From Mesorhizobium sp. M1D.F.Ca.ET.043.01.1.1 (GTDB lineage: Bacteria; Pseudomonadota; Alphaproteobacteria; Rhizobiales; Rhizobiaceae), in assembly GCF_003952385.1 (NCBI RefSeq), contig NZ_CP034444.1, forward strand, positions 1,054,001 to 1,118,000: a stretch of DNA of 64,000 bases. The letters run 5' to 3'. Positions 49,943 through 58,809 of this stretch are shown here, piece by piece (position 1 is the stretch's first letter; every line of letters starts with the position of its first letter). A model generated the notes under the pieces. That model was not told where the DNA came from. It did no database searches and saw only the letters and a list, made by a program, of their open reading frames with translations. A program made the position numbers and the translations under genes.

Positions 49943-50039
49943 GGCCGTCTCTCTCCTATCCTCACGGAAAGAAAACACAAGCGAGCGGTGGTTTCAACGG
50001 CCTTGGGGTTGCGCCGGCGCAACCCGGCACAGCCCGCAT

Positions 50040-51719
50040 CTACATGCCCTGATAGACCGGGCCTTCGCCGCCTTGTGGCGGCACCCAGTTGATGTTCCGG
50101 TTCGGGTCCTTGATGTCGCAGGTCTTGCAGTGGACGCAGTTCTGCGCGTTGATGACGAAGCGCACGTCCTTGGCCGACGGATCGGCCGCGGCATTGCCGT
50201 CCTTGTCCACCCATTCATAGACGCCGGCCGGGCAGTAGCGCGTCGAGGGCCCGGCAAAGACGTCGTGCTCGGAGCGCTGCTGCAGCGCCATGTCGCCGAC
50301 GATGAGATGCACCGGCTCGTTTTCCTCATGGTTGGTGTTGGATAAAAACACCGAGGAGAGCCGGTCGAAGGTCAAGACGCCGTCCGGCTTCGGATAGGCG
50401 ATCTTCTGATGCTTGGAGGCGGGCTCCAATGTCGCATAGTCGGCCTTGCCGTGCTTCAGCGTGCCGAAGGGCGAGAAGCCGAACAGCGTGTTCAGCCACA
50501 TGTCGAGACCGCCGATGCCGACGCCGACGATGGTGCCGAAGCGCGACCACAGCGGCTTTACGTTGCGCACCTTCTTCAGGTCCTTGCCGATGTCGCTGCC
50601 GCGCCAGGCTTGCTCGTAGGAGGAAAGCTCGTCATTGGCGCGGCCGGCGCCGATCGCCTGGGCAACATGCTCCGCCGCCAGCATGCCGGACAGCACCGCA
50701 TTGTGCGAGCCCTTGATGCGCGGCACGTTGACGAACCCTGCCGCGCAGCCCATCAGCACGCCGCCCGGGAAGGACAGCTTCGGCACCGACTGCCAGCCGC
50801 CCTCGGTGATGGCGCGGGCACCGTAGCCGATGCGCTTGGCGCCTTCGAAGGTGCCTTTGATCGCCGGGTGCGTCTTGAAGCGCTGGAACTCCTCGAAGGG
50901 CGAGAGCCAGGGGTTCTTGTAGTTGAGGTGGACGACGAAGCCGACCGCCACCTGATTGTCTTCCAGATGATAGAGGAAGGAGCCGCCGCCGGTCTTCATG
51001 TCGAGCGGCCAGCCGAAGGAATGCTGCACCAGGCCCGGCTTGTGGTTCTCCGGCTTGACCTGCCACAGTTCCTTGAGGCCGATGCCGAACTTGCCCGGTT
51101 CGCGGCCGTCAGCAAGCTTGTATTTGGCGATCAGCTGCTTGGCCAAGGAGCCGCGCGCGCCCTCGCCGATCAGCACGTATTTGCCCATCAGCGCCATGCC
51201 GGGCGCATAAGCCGGCCCATGGGTACCGTCCTTCTCGACGCCCATGTCGCCGGTGATGACGCCTGTGACGGCGCCCGCATCATTGTAGACGAGGCTCACC
51301 GCGGCGAAGCCCGGATAGATCTCGACGCCCAACGCCTCGGCCTTGGTCGCCAGCCAACGGCAGACATTGCCGAGCGAGACGATGTAGTTGCCGTGATTGT
51401 TCATCAGCGGCGGCATCAGGAAATTGGGCAGGCGGAACGAACCGGCGGGGCCGAGCACCAGGAAATGATCGTCGGTGACCGGCGTCTTGAACGGATGGCC
51501 CTCCTCCTCGCGCCAGCCCGGCAAAAGGCGATCGATGCCGATCGGATCGACGACGGCGCCGGAGAGGATGTGGGCGCCGACCTCGCCGCCCTTTTCCAGC
51601 ACGACGACGGAAAGATCGGGGTTGAGCTGCTTCAGACGGATCGCCGCGGCAAGGCCAGCCGGACCGGCGCCGACGACAACCACGTCGAATTCCATGCTCT
51701 CGCGTTCGATCTCGCTCAT
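50040..51719 (-). CDS. etfD: Electron transfer flavoprotein-ubiquinone oxidoreductase
   Basis: 559 residues. FAD motif DVVVVGAGPAGLAAAIRLKQ, ubiquinone-binding middle region, and a C-terminal 4Fe-4S module with CPAGVYEWV and NAQNCVHCKTCDIKDP giving four cysteines. It accepts electrons from ETF and passes them to the quinone pool, so it serves isovaleryl-CoA dehydrogenase and other acyl-CoA dehydrogenases. The start at 51719 follows TGAGGAG; the reading to 51773 has no site. Confidence 0.96.
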   Translation of the reverse strand: MSEIERESMEFDVVVVGAGPAGLAAAIRLKQLNPDLSVVVLEKGGEVGAHILSGAVVDPIGIDRLLPGWREEEGHPFKTPVTDDHFLVLGPAGSFRLPNFLMPPLMNNHGNYIVSLGNVCRWLATKAEALGVEIYPGFAAVSLVYNDAGAVTGVITGDMGVEKDGTHGPAYAPGMALMGKYVLIGEGARGSLAKQLIAKYKLADGREPGKFGIGLKELWQVKPENHKPGLVQHSFGWPLDMKTGGGSFLYHLEDNQVAVGFVVHLNYKNPWLSPFEEFQRFKTHPAIKGTFEGAKRIGYGARAITEGGWQSVPKLSFPGGVLMGCAAGFVNVPRIKGSHNAVLSGMLAAEHVAQAIGAGRANDELSSYEQAWRGSDIGKDLKKVRNVKPLWSRFGTIVGVGIGGLDMWLNTLFGFSPFGTLKHGKADYATLEPASKHQKIAYPKPDGVLTFDRLSSVFLSNTNHEENEPVHLIVGDMALQQRSEHDVFAGPSTRYCPAGVYEWVDKDGNAAADPSAKDVRFVINAQNCVHCKTCDIKDPNRNINWVPPQGGEGPVYQGM

Positions 51720-51970
51720 CGACTCCTCACTGGCTCGCCATATTCTCGCATTTTGCTGGCTCACGCGCTGCATAGCGCATCAATTCGCGACGCGAAACCG
51801 GCGCTGACGTAACAACGCCGATTTCGACAAAAAGTCGCGGTTTTCCGGCGATGCAAGCCCATTCGATCGGGCCAGGGAAAGCATCCGACAGGGCCAATCG
51901 ATTGCAAGGGAACCAGCGGACGCATGTTTTTAATTGTTCGACGGCTTGCTTATCGGCAATACTTGGCCTC

Positions 51971-52609
51971 ATGCGCACTCCCGAGCCTACCGGCTTTTCA
52001 TCGAAGCGCTTACTCTTCACGCTCGGCGTGCTCTGCCGCGCGGTTCTTCCGCTCCTCTTCCTGATCACCCCGGCGCAAGCCGATCCGCAGAAAGTGTGGG
52101 CGGCCGGCGCCTACTCCTTTTCCGACGAGCTTGGCGGCTTCCGTATCACCGGCGCTTCCGGCATCGGCACCAAGGACGACCCGCTGGTCATTACCGAGGA
52201 GTTGAATTCGGCGACGCCGGTGACGCTGACCATCCGCGCCAGAAGGCCGATCGAAGCCTTCGGCAAGGCAGGCGACGTCGTCAATGGCGTGATGTATATG
52301 CGTATCGACGTGCTCAACAACAGCGCGCTGCCCTGGGTGGAATTCCAGTTCGAGCTGCAGGAAATCCTCGACCAGCCAAGCGTGTTCGGCGACGGCCTGT
52401 CCTTCGATCAGCGCAACAAGACGCCCGACAACATCGTTTCCAGCAACTTTGCCGATTTCGACCGCCAGTTCGAACCCTATGACCGGCTGCTGTTCAAGAA
52501 CGGCAAGGTCGACCCGCTGAAGACGGCGACATTCGAATTCCTGATCACCGACTACACGCCGCGCTGGACGTTCTATTTGGTGCAGGATCCGCGCATTCCC
52601 ACAGGCTGA
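51971..52609 (+). CDS. Secreted protein of unknown function
   Basis: 212 residues. Signal peptide in the first about 37 residues (KRLLFTLGVLCRAVLPLLFL, cut after PAQA). The mature part is predicted all-beta with FRITGASGIGTKDDPLVITE, ITIRARRPIEAFG-like strands and FEFLITDYTPRWTFYLVQDP. No cysteines in the mature part. I do not know the family; an extracellular or periplasmic beta-sandwich is likely. The longer frame to 51851 has no site. Confidence 0.7.
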   Translation: MRTPEPTGFSSKRLLFTLGVLCRAVLPLLFLITPAQADPQKVWAAGAYSFSDELGGFRITGASGIGTKDDPLVITEELNSATPVTLTIRARRPIEAFGKAGDVVNGVMYMRIDVLNNSALPWVEFQFELQEILDQPSVFGDGLSFDQRNKTPDNIVSSNFADFDRQFEPYDRLLFKNGKVDPLKTATFEFLITDYTPRWTFYLVQDPRIPTG

Positions 52610-52673
52610 CGGACGTCGCGTCGGATGGCGAATGGCGGTTGCAAATCATCGCCACGCGGACGATGGTGCCGCC

Positions 52674-53597
52674 ATGACTGCCACCTCTCCCAACAATCCG
52701 TTCGACATCGCCGAGCTGCTGGCCTTCTACGCCAGCGCCGGCGTCGACGAGGCGCTGGAAGACGCGCCGATAAACCGCTTCGCCGAGGCCAGGCCTAAGC
52801 AAGCCGAGCGCTCGCCGGCTGCGGCCGCGCCCGCTCGCGAAACCAGGCACCAGGAGCGGCCGGCATCGGTTCCCGGCTTTGACGCAAGCCGGGCCGCGGA
52901 ACGGCCGGCCGCATCAACCGGGCTGGACGCAAGCCAGGTGCCAGATGCGCCGAGGCGCCCGACGCTCACCACCGCGACGGTCCCCGACGAGGGGCAGATC
53001 ATGCTCGCGCGGCAACTGGCGGCCAGCGCCTCGACACTTGACGAGCTGCGCCAGCACATGGCGGCCTTCGACGGCTGCAACCTCAAATTCACCGCCAAGA
53101 ACCTGGTCTTCGCCGACGGCAACCCGAATGCCGACCTGATGCTGGTCGGCGAGGCGCCGGGCCGCGACGAGGACCTCGAAGGCCTGCCCTTCGTCGGCCG
53201 CTCGGGACGGCTGCTCGACCGCATGCTCGCCGCTATCGGCCTCGACCGGACTTCGGCCTACATCGCCAACGTCATCCCGTGGCGCCCGCCCGGCAACCGC
53301 ACGCCGACGCCCCACGAGACGGAGATCTGCCGCCCGTTCATCGAAAGGCAGATCGAGCTGGTCAATCCGAAGGTGCTGGTCAATCTCGGCGGCCCGTCGG
53401 CCAAGACGCTGCTCAACACCACGGAAGGGATCCTCAGGCTGCGCGGCAACTGGCGTGTGCACACGACCGCGTCAGGCATAGCCATTCCCGCCATGCCGAC
53501 GCTGCATCCGGCCTATCTCTTGCGCACGCCGGCGCACAAGAAGCTGGCCTGGCGGGATTTCCTCGAGGTGAAGGCGAAGCTGAGGGGGTTGGCGTGA
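52674..53597 (+). CDS. Uracil-DNA glycosylase, family 4 type
   Basis: 307 residues. The first about 110 residues are a low-complexity linker. The catalytic domain has VGEAPGRDEDLEGLPFVGRS and ANVIPWRPPGNRTPTPHE, and the C-terminal motif PTLHPAYLLR. It removes uracil from DNA. Family 4 enzymes normally have four cysteines around an iron-sulfur cluster, but here the first pair is reduced to one (GCNLKFT), so cluster binding is doubtful. The start could also be the ATG at 52632. It ends next to a palindromic repeat block. Confidence 0.88.
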   Translation: MTATSPNNPFDIAELLAFYASAGVDEALEDAPINRFAEARPKQAERSPAAAAPARETRHQERPASVPGFDASRAAERPAASTGLDASQVPDAPRRPTLTTATVPDEGQIMLARQLAASASTLDELRQHMAAFDGCNLKFTAKNLVFADGNPNADLMLVGEAPGRDEDLEGLPFVGRSGRLLDRMLAAIGLDRTSAYIANVIPWRPPGNRTPTPHETEICRPFIERQIELVNPKVLVNLGGPSAKTLLNTTEGILRLRGNWRVHTTASGIAIPAMPTLHPAYLLRTPAHKKLAWRDFLEVKAKLRGLA

Positions 53598-53600
53598 GCC

Positions 53601-53776
53601 TCCCCTTCTCCCCTTGTGGGAGAAGGTGGATCGGCGCGCAGCGCCGAGACGGTTGAGGGGTGTTCCAGCGGAGTGAGAGGCTGGCGAACTTGCCGTCTCC
53701 TCCGGCGGCGCCAAGCTGGAGCACCCCTCATCCGTCGCCTTCGGCGACACCTTCTCCCACAAGGGGAGAAGGGGGA
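53601..53776. repeat. Paired palindromic repeat (CCTTCTCCC family), second copy
   Basis: Inverted ends with the same CCTTCTCCC/GGGAGAAGG palindrome as 26191-26369, the same GAGGGGTGTTCCAGC segment inside, and inverted GGGGTG / CACCCC arms. The inner about 60 bases differ between the two copies. It begins 4 bases after the uracil-DNA glycosylase stop codon. Confidence 0.92.
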
Positions 53777-53831
53777 GCTATGACCTCCCAGGTAATTGAA
53801 ATCCCTCCCTACCCGGCCTAGTCCTTCCCCC

Positions 53832-54638
53832 ATGACCACATCCGAAATCTCCGCCGGCACCCTCATTCGCGAATGGCGCACGCGCCGGCGCATGAGCCAG
53901 CTCGATCTTGCCATGGAGGCCGATATTTCGCAGCGGCATCTCTCCTTCGTTGAAAGCGGCCGCGCTCAGCCGTCGCGCGAGATGGTGCTGCATCTGGCCG
54001 AGCAGCTTTCGATCCCGCTGCGCCAGCGCAACCAGCTCTTGCTCGCGGCGGGCTTCGCGCCAAGCTTCAGCGAGAGGCCGCTGACCGATGCGACGCTGGC
54101 GCCGGCGATGGCCGCGGTCGAGGCGGTGCTCCGGGGACACGAGCCCTTCCCAGCGCTCGCCGTCGACCGGCACTGGAACCTCGTTTCCGCCAACGCGGCG
54201 ATCGGCCCGTTCCTGGCCGATGTCTCGGAGCCATCGCTGCTCAAGCCGCCGGTCAATGTGCTGAGGCTCAGCCTGCATCCGGGCGGCGTCGCGCCGCGCA
54301 TCATCAATCTTGCCGAATGGCGGGCGCATCTGCTCGAGCGCCTCAAGCATCAGAACGACGCCACCGGCGATCCGGTGCTGATCGAGCTCGAGCAGGAGCT
54401 GCGCGCCTATCCGTCCGGGCTGAAGAGCAGCAGGCCGGCGCCGGTCGAGCCGAGCGGCATCGTGCATCCGCTGCGGCTCGCGCATGGCGACGCAGTGCTG
54501 TCCTTCATCAGCACGATCACCGTGTTCGGCACGCCGCTCGACGTCACGCTGTCGGAGCTGGCGATCGAGTCCTTCTTTCCCGCGGACGAGCAGACACGGA
54601 CGGCGCTGGTGCGGCTGGCGAAGGAGCGGGCGACGTAG
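53832..54638 (+). CDS. XRE/MmyB-like transcriptional regulator
   Basis: 268 residues. The N-terminal helix-turn-helix is at about 12-65 (LIREWRTRRRMSQLDLAMEA, ISQRHLSFVESGRAQPSREM). The C-terminal MmyB-like ligand-binding domain (PALAVDRHWNLVSANAAIGP, SFISTITVFGTPLDVTLSEL) may bind a fatty acid or similar ligand, as known for the family. It has a repeat block on each side, and its target genes are not evident. Confidence 0.88.
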   Translation: MTTSEISAGTLIREWRTRRRMSQLDLAMEADISQRHLSFVESGRAQPSREMVLHLAEQLSIPLRQRNQLLLAAGFAPSFSERPLTDATLAPAMAAVEAVLRGHEPFPALAVDRHWNLVSANAAIGPFLADVSEPSLLKPPVNVLRLSLHPGGVAPRIINLAEWRAHLLERLKHQNDATGDPVLIELEQELRAYPSGLKSSRPAPVEPSGIVHPLRLAHGDAVLSFISTITVFGTPLDVTLSELAIESFFPADEQTRTALVRLAKERAT

Positions 54639-54680
54639 GCGTCTCGGCTAGACGCTGCTTTCAGACGTTCGGCGGGACAG

Positions 54681-54837
54681 CACCCCCCTCTGGCCTGCCG
54701 GCCATCTCCCCCGCAAGGGGGGAGATTAGCAGCTTTGCCGACGGCGCTCCTCCTGCAACGTGGGCGATTGGCGAAACCGCGGCTACATCCAATCTCCCCC
54801 CTTGCGGGGGAGATGTCAGGCAGGACAGAGGGGGGTG
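54681..54837. repeat. Paired palindromic repeat (CACCCCCCTC family)
   Basis: Imperfect inverted ends of about 46 bases: CACCCCCCTCTGGCCTGCC... against ...GGCAGGACAGAGGGGGGTG. Each contains the palindrome ATCTCCCCC/GGGGGAGAT. It is a second family, distinct from the CCTTCTCCC block. It lies between the XRE gene and the EamA gene, near both 3' ends. Confidence 0.9.
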
Positions 54838-54878
54838 TGACGGAACTCGGCCTTTGCGGCTTTCTTTTTTTGAACAGT

Positions 54879-55826
54879 TCACCCCTGCGGCGGCGCGGCT
54901 CTCCTGGTACGCCTGCGCTCCAGGCCGAGCTGCCGCTCGCGCCAGATGATGAAGATGCCGGCGGCTACCACGATCACGCCGCCGATCAGCGTGTTGAGCG
55001 ATGTCACGTCGCCGAAGACAAGATAGCCGATCACGACACCAAGGATCATCGAGGTGTATTCGAAAGGCGCCACGACGGAAGCCTCGGCGTGGCGGTAGGC
55101 GGCCGTCATCAGGATCTGGCCGAGCCCGCCGCAGAAGCCGGCCACGACAAGGAGCGCGGCCTGCATCGGCGTCAGCGCCTGCCAGCCGAAGGGCAGCGTG
55201 AGCAGCGCCAGCACGCTCGCCGTCGAGGAGAACCACAGCACGATCGTCGCCGTCTTCTCGGTCCGAACGAGATTGCGCACCAGAAGCATGGCGACGGCCG
55301 AGATCGCCGCGGCGATCAGCGCCGCCATGACGCCAAGCACCTCCTGGTCGTCGAGCGCCTCGTCGGAATTCAACAGCGTCAGCTCCGGCCAGGAGATGAT
55401 GAGCACGCCGATGAGACCGACGGCGACAGCGCTCCAGCGATAGACGCGGATCGTCTCGCCGAGGAAGACCGAGGAGAACACCACGACCAGGAGCGGCTGG
55501 GCATAGTTCAACGTGATCGCTTCGGGGAGCGGCAGCCTGGTCAGCGCGAAGAAGCCGAGCCCCATGGCGCCGACGCCGACAAGGCCGCGCGCGACGTGGT
55601 TGAACGGCCGTTTCGTGGTGAAGGCCGTGCCCAGCTGTCGCTTGAAGGCCAGGAAGGCGACGATCGGGAAGATCGCGAAGAACGAACGGAAGAAGACGAT
55701 CTGCCCGGCGGGCACGTCGCCGGCCGCCTTGATGCAGGTCTGCATGCCGACGAAGACCGCCACGGAGACGATCTTCAGCGCAATGCCGCGCAGCGTGTTG
55801 TGGCCGACGGCATGATCGACGGTCAT
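54879..55826 (-). CDS. EamA/DMT-superfamily transporter (second)
   Basis: 315 residues with ten predicted membrane helices, in two EamA halves (MGLGFFALTRLPLPEAITLN, and VVIGYLVFGDVTSLNTLIGG). It differs from the copy at 20807 and has no Lrp partner, so the substrate cannot be inferred. It is divergent from pepN (152 bases apart). Confidence 0.87.
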   Translation of the reverse strand: MTVDHAVGHNTLRGIALKIVSVAVFVGMQTCIKAAGDVPAGQIVFFRSFFAIFPIVAFLAFKRQLGTAFTTKRPFNHVARGLVGVGAMGLGFFALTRLPLPEAITLNYAQPLLVVVFSSVFLGETIRVYRWSAVAVGLIGVLIISWPELTLLNSDEALDDQEVLGVMAALIAAAISAVAMLLVRNLVRTEKTATIVLWFSSTASVLALLTLPFGWQALTPMQAALLVVAGFCGGLGQILMTAAYRHAEASVVAPFEYTSMILGVVIGYLVFGDVTSLNTLIGGVIVVAAGIFIIWRERQLGLERRRTRRAAPPQG

Positions 55827-55978
55827 CTTGCCTCGTGACGATGGTCGGAAACGAAGCCCAGAAATAGACCCTGGCGCGGTTTTGTCGAGTGACCGTTTCG
55901 TGTAAAGAGCGCGGACTTCAAAATTCTTGGGTCAGCAACCTCCGCTGTCCGCCCGAAATCGACAGGAAAACCGACGGA

Positions 55979-58624
55979 ATGCGCACCGATACCGGCCATG
56001 TCTTCAAGCTTGAAGACTACCGCCCCAGCGACTATCTCATTCCGCGGACCAGCCTCGATTTCCGCCTGTCGCCGGATGCCACGCGCGTCACCGCCGTGCT
56101 CACCGTCGAGCGGCGCGAGGGCGTCGCCGCTTCCGCGCCGCTTGTGCTCGACGGCGACGGGCTGACGCTGCTCGGCGTCGCCATCGACGGGCAGCCCCTC
56201 TCACAGGCCGATTATCAGGCGACGCCGGACCAGTTGACCATTCCGGCGCCGCCGGCCAAGCAGCGCTTCGAGCTTCGTCTCGAGACCGAAATCGCGCCGT
56301 CCAGCAATGAAGCGCTGATGGGCCTCTATCGCTCCAACAACGTCTATTGCACGCAATGCGAGGCCGAGGGCTTTCGCCGCATCACCTATTTCCTCGACAG
56401 GCCGGACATCCTGTCGGTCTACACCGTGCGCATCGAGGCGCCGCACAACGAAGCGCCGCTGCTGCTGTCGAACGGCAATCCTGTCGAAAACGGTGTGCTG
56501 GCCGACGGCCGGCACTATGCCGTCTGGCACGACCCCTTCCCCAAGCCGTCCTACCTGTTTGCGCTCGTGGCGGGCGCGCTCGGCAAGGTGGCGGACAGCT
56601 TCACCACGCTGTCCGGCCGCGAGGTCGCGCTCGGCATCTATGTCGAGCCCGGCAAGGAGAGGCTCGCCGGCTACGCGATGGACGCGCTGAAGCGCTCGAT
56701 GAAATGGGACGAGGACGCCTTCGGCCGCGAATACGACCTCGACGTCTTCAACATCGTCGCCGTCTCCGACTTCAACATGGGCGCGATGGAGAACAAGGGC
56801 CTCAACATCTTCAACGACAAATACGTGCTGGCCGACGAGGAGACGGCGACCGACGCCGACTTCGCCAATATCGAAGCGATCATCGCGCATGAATACTTCC
56901 ACAATTGGACTGGCAACAGAATCACTTGCCGCGACTGGTTCCAGCTCTGCCTGAAGGAAGGGCTGACGGTTTACCGCGACCACGAATTCTCCGCCGACCA
57001 GCGTTCGCGGGCGGTCAAGCGCATCGCCGAGGTGCGCACGCTGCGCGCGCACCAGTTCCCCGAAGACCAGGGGCCGCTGGCGCACCCCGTGCGGCCGCGC
57101 CGGTACCGCGAGATCAACAACTTTTACACCGCCACCGTCTACGAGAAGGGCTCGGAGGTGGTGCGCATGATCCGCACCATCCTCGGTCCCGAACTCTTCC
57201 GCGCCGGCATGGACCTCTATTTCGAGCGGCATGACGGAGAGGCCGCGACCATCGAGGACTTCCTCAAGGTGTTCGAGGACGTTTCGGGCCGAGACCTCGC
57301 GCAGTTCGCGCTCTGGTACCACCAGGCCGGCACGCCGAACCTGACGGTGAGTTCCTCCTACAACGCCGCGGCCAAGGCCTTCACGCTGGAGATCGAACAG
57401 TCGGTGCCGCCGACGCCGTCGGAAAGCCGCAAGCGGCTGATGCACATTCCACTGGCCTTCGGCCTGGTCGGCGCCGGCGGCAAGCCCGTCGCCTGGGAAA
57501 CCGTCGACGGCGCCACCGTCGAGGACGGCGTCATCCATGTCCGCAAGCGGCGGCACACGGTGCGCTTCTCAGGCGTCTCGGAGCGGCCTTCCGTGTCGCT
57601 CAACCGCGGCTTCTCGGCACCGATCACGCTGTCGGCACAGCAGAGGGCCGACGATCAGTTCTTCCTCGCCAGCCACGACGGCGACTCTTTCTCGCGCTGG
57701 CAGGCTTTCAACACGCTGCTTGCCGATGCGCTGATCGCGGCGTTCCGTCAGGTGCTGGGTGGCAAAGAGCCGGCCTTCGCAGCAAGGCTCGCCGAACTGG
57801 CCGGCAGGATCGCCGTCGACGAGGCGCTGGAGCCCGCCTATCGGGCGCTGGCGCTATCGCTGCCCGGCGAGGCCGACATCGCCCGCGACATCGGCAAGGG
57901 CATCGATCCCGACGCCATCTTTGCCGCGCGCGAAATGCTGGCGCGGACAATCGCCGCCGCAAACCGCGAGGTCTTCTCGGCGCTTTACGACAGCCTTGCA
58001 GACAAGGGGCCATTCACGCCCGACGCAGCAAGCGCCGGACGGCGGGCGCTGCGCAACATCCTGCTCGATTACCTATCGCTGTTGCCCGAGGGCGCGGCCC
58101 TTGCTGCGCGGCACTTCAACGCCGCTACCAACATGACCGACCGCGCCGCCGCGCTCACCGTGCTTGCGCACCGCCATGCGAACTCTCGTGAAGCGGAGGA
58201 GGCGCTGGCGGCCTTCGAAACAAGATATCGCGGCGATGCGCTGGTGCTCGACAAATGGTTCCAGATCCAGGCCGGCGTGCCCGGGCGGCAGACCGTCGAA
58301 AAGGTGCGCGCACTGATGCGGCACCCCGCCTTCTCGATCGCCAACCCGAACCGGGTGCGCTCGCTGATCGGCACCTTCTCCAGCGCCAACCAGACCGGCT
58401 TCCACCGGGCCGACGGCCAAGGCTACCGCTTCTTTGCGGAGACCGTGCTGGAAGTCGAGAAGCGCAATCCGCAGGTTGCGGCAAGACTGGCGACGGCGAT
58501 GCGGTCCTGGCGCTCGCTGGAGACTGTCCGGCAGGACAAGGCAAGGCAGGCGCTCTTGCAGATCGCGAATGCCGAGAACCTGTCGGCGGATCTGCGGGAT
58601 ATCGTCGAGCGGACGCTGGCGTAG
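55979..58624 (+). CDS. pepN: Aminopeptidase N (M1 metallopeptidase)
   Basis: 881 residues, full length for the Escherichia coli PepN type. GAMEN substrate motif at residues 268-272, zinc site HEYFHNWTGN (His304, His308) with the third ligand Glu327 in LKEGLTVY. The Ig-like and helical C-terminal domains are present. It trims N-terminal residues from cytoplasmic peptides. The ATG at 55979 follows AGGAAA; the open frame upstream has no site. Confidence 0.96.
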   Translation: MRTDTGHVFKLEDYRPSDYLIPRTSLDFRLSPDATRVTAVLTVERREGVAASAPLVLDGDGLTLLGVAIDGQPLSQADYQATPDQLTIPAPPAKQRFELRLETEIAPSSNEALMGLYRSNNVYCTQCEAEGFRRITYFLDRPDILSVYTVRIEAPHNEAPLLLSNGNPVENGVLADGRHYAVWHDPFPKPSYLFALVAGALGKVADSFTTLSGREVALGIYVEPGKERLAGYAMDALKRSMKWDEDAFGREYDLDVFNIVAVSDFNMGAMENKGLNIFNDKYVLADEETATDADFANIEAIIAHEYFHNWTGNRITCRDWFQLCLKEGLTVYRDHEFSADQRSRAVKRIAEVRTLRAHQFPEDQGPLAHPVRPRRYREINNFYTATVYEKGSEVVRMIRTILGPELFRAGMDLYFERHDGEAATIEDFLKVFEDVSGRDLAQFALWYHQAGTPNLTVSSSYNAAAKAFTLEIEQSVPPTPSESRKRLMHIPLAFGLVGAGGKPVAWETVDGATVEDGVIHVRKRRHTVRFSGVSERPSVSLNRGFSAPITLSAQQRADDQFFLASHDGDSFSRWQAFNTLLADALIAAFRQVLGGKEPAFAARLAELAGRIAVDEALEPAYRALALSLPGEADIARDIGKGIDPDAIFAAREMLARTIAAANREVFSALYDSLADKGPFTPDAASAGRRALRNILLDYLSLLPEGAALAARHFNAATNMTDRAAALTVLAHRHANSREAEEALAAFETRYRGDALVLDKWFQIQAGVPGRQTVEKVRALMRHPAFSIANPNRVRSLIGTFSSANQTGFHRADGQGYRFFAETVLEVEKRNPQVAARLATAMRSWRSLETVRQDKARQALLQIANAENLSADLRDIVERTLA

Positions 58625-58638
58625 CGATGGAGCGCCAA

Positions 58639-58664
58639 TCTCCCCCCTTGTGGGGGAGAGATCA
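58639..58664. repeat. Single palindromic unit of the ATCTCCCCC family
   Basis: One CTCCCCCC-TTGT-GGGGGAGAG palindrome, the same unit that forms the ends of the block at 54681-54837, lying 14 bases after the pepN stop codon. It is probably a lone half-element, and it may help end the pepN transcript. Confidence 0.7.
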
Positions 58665-58809
58665 GCTGTTTCGACGAATTTCAATCAACTTTTAATCTTT
58701 TTTGGCCGCGCCTCTGGACAAGGCGAATCACCTTTGATTCCTTAATGACGATTCGGGCGTGCGGCGTAGCCGGGTCGTCAAGTATGCGGCAAATCGGGGA
58801 GTGCCATTT

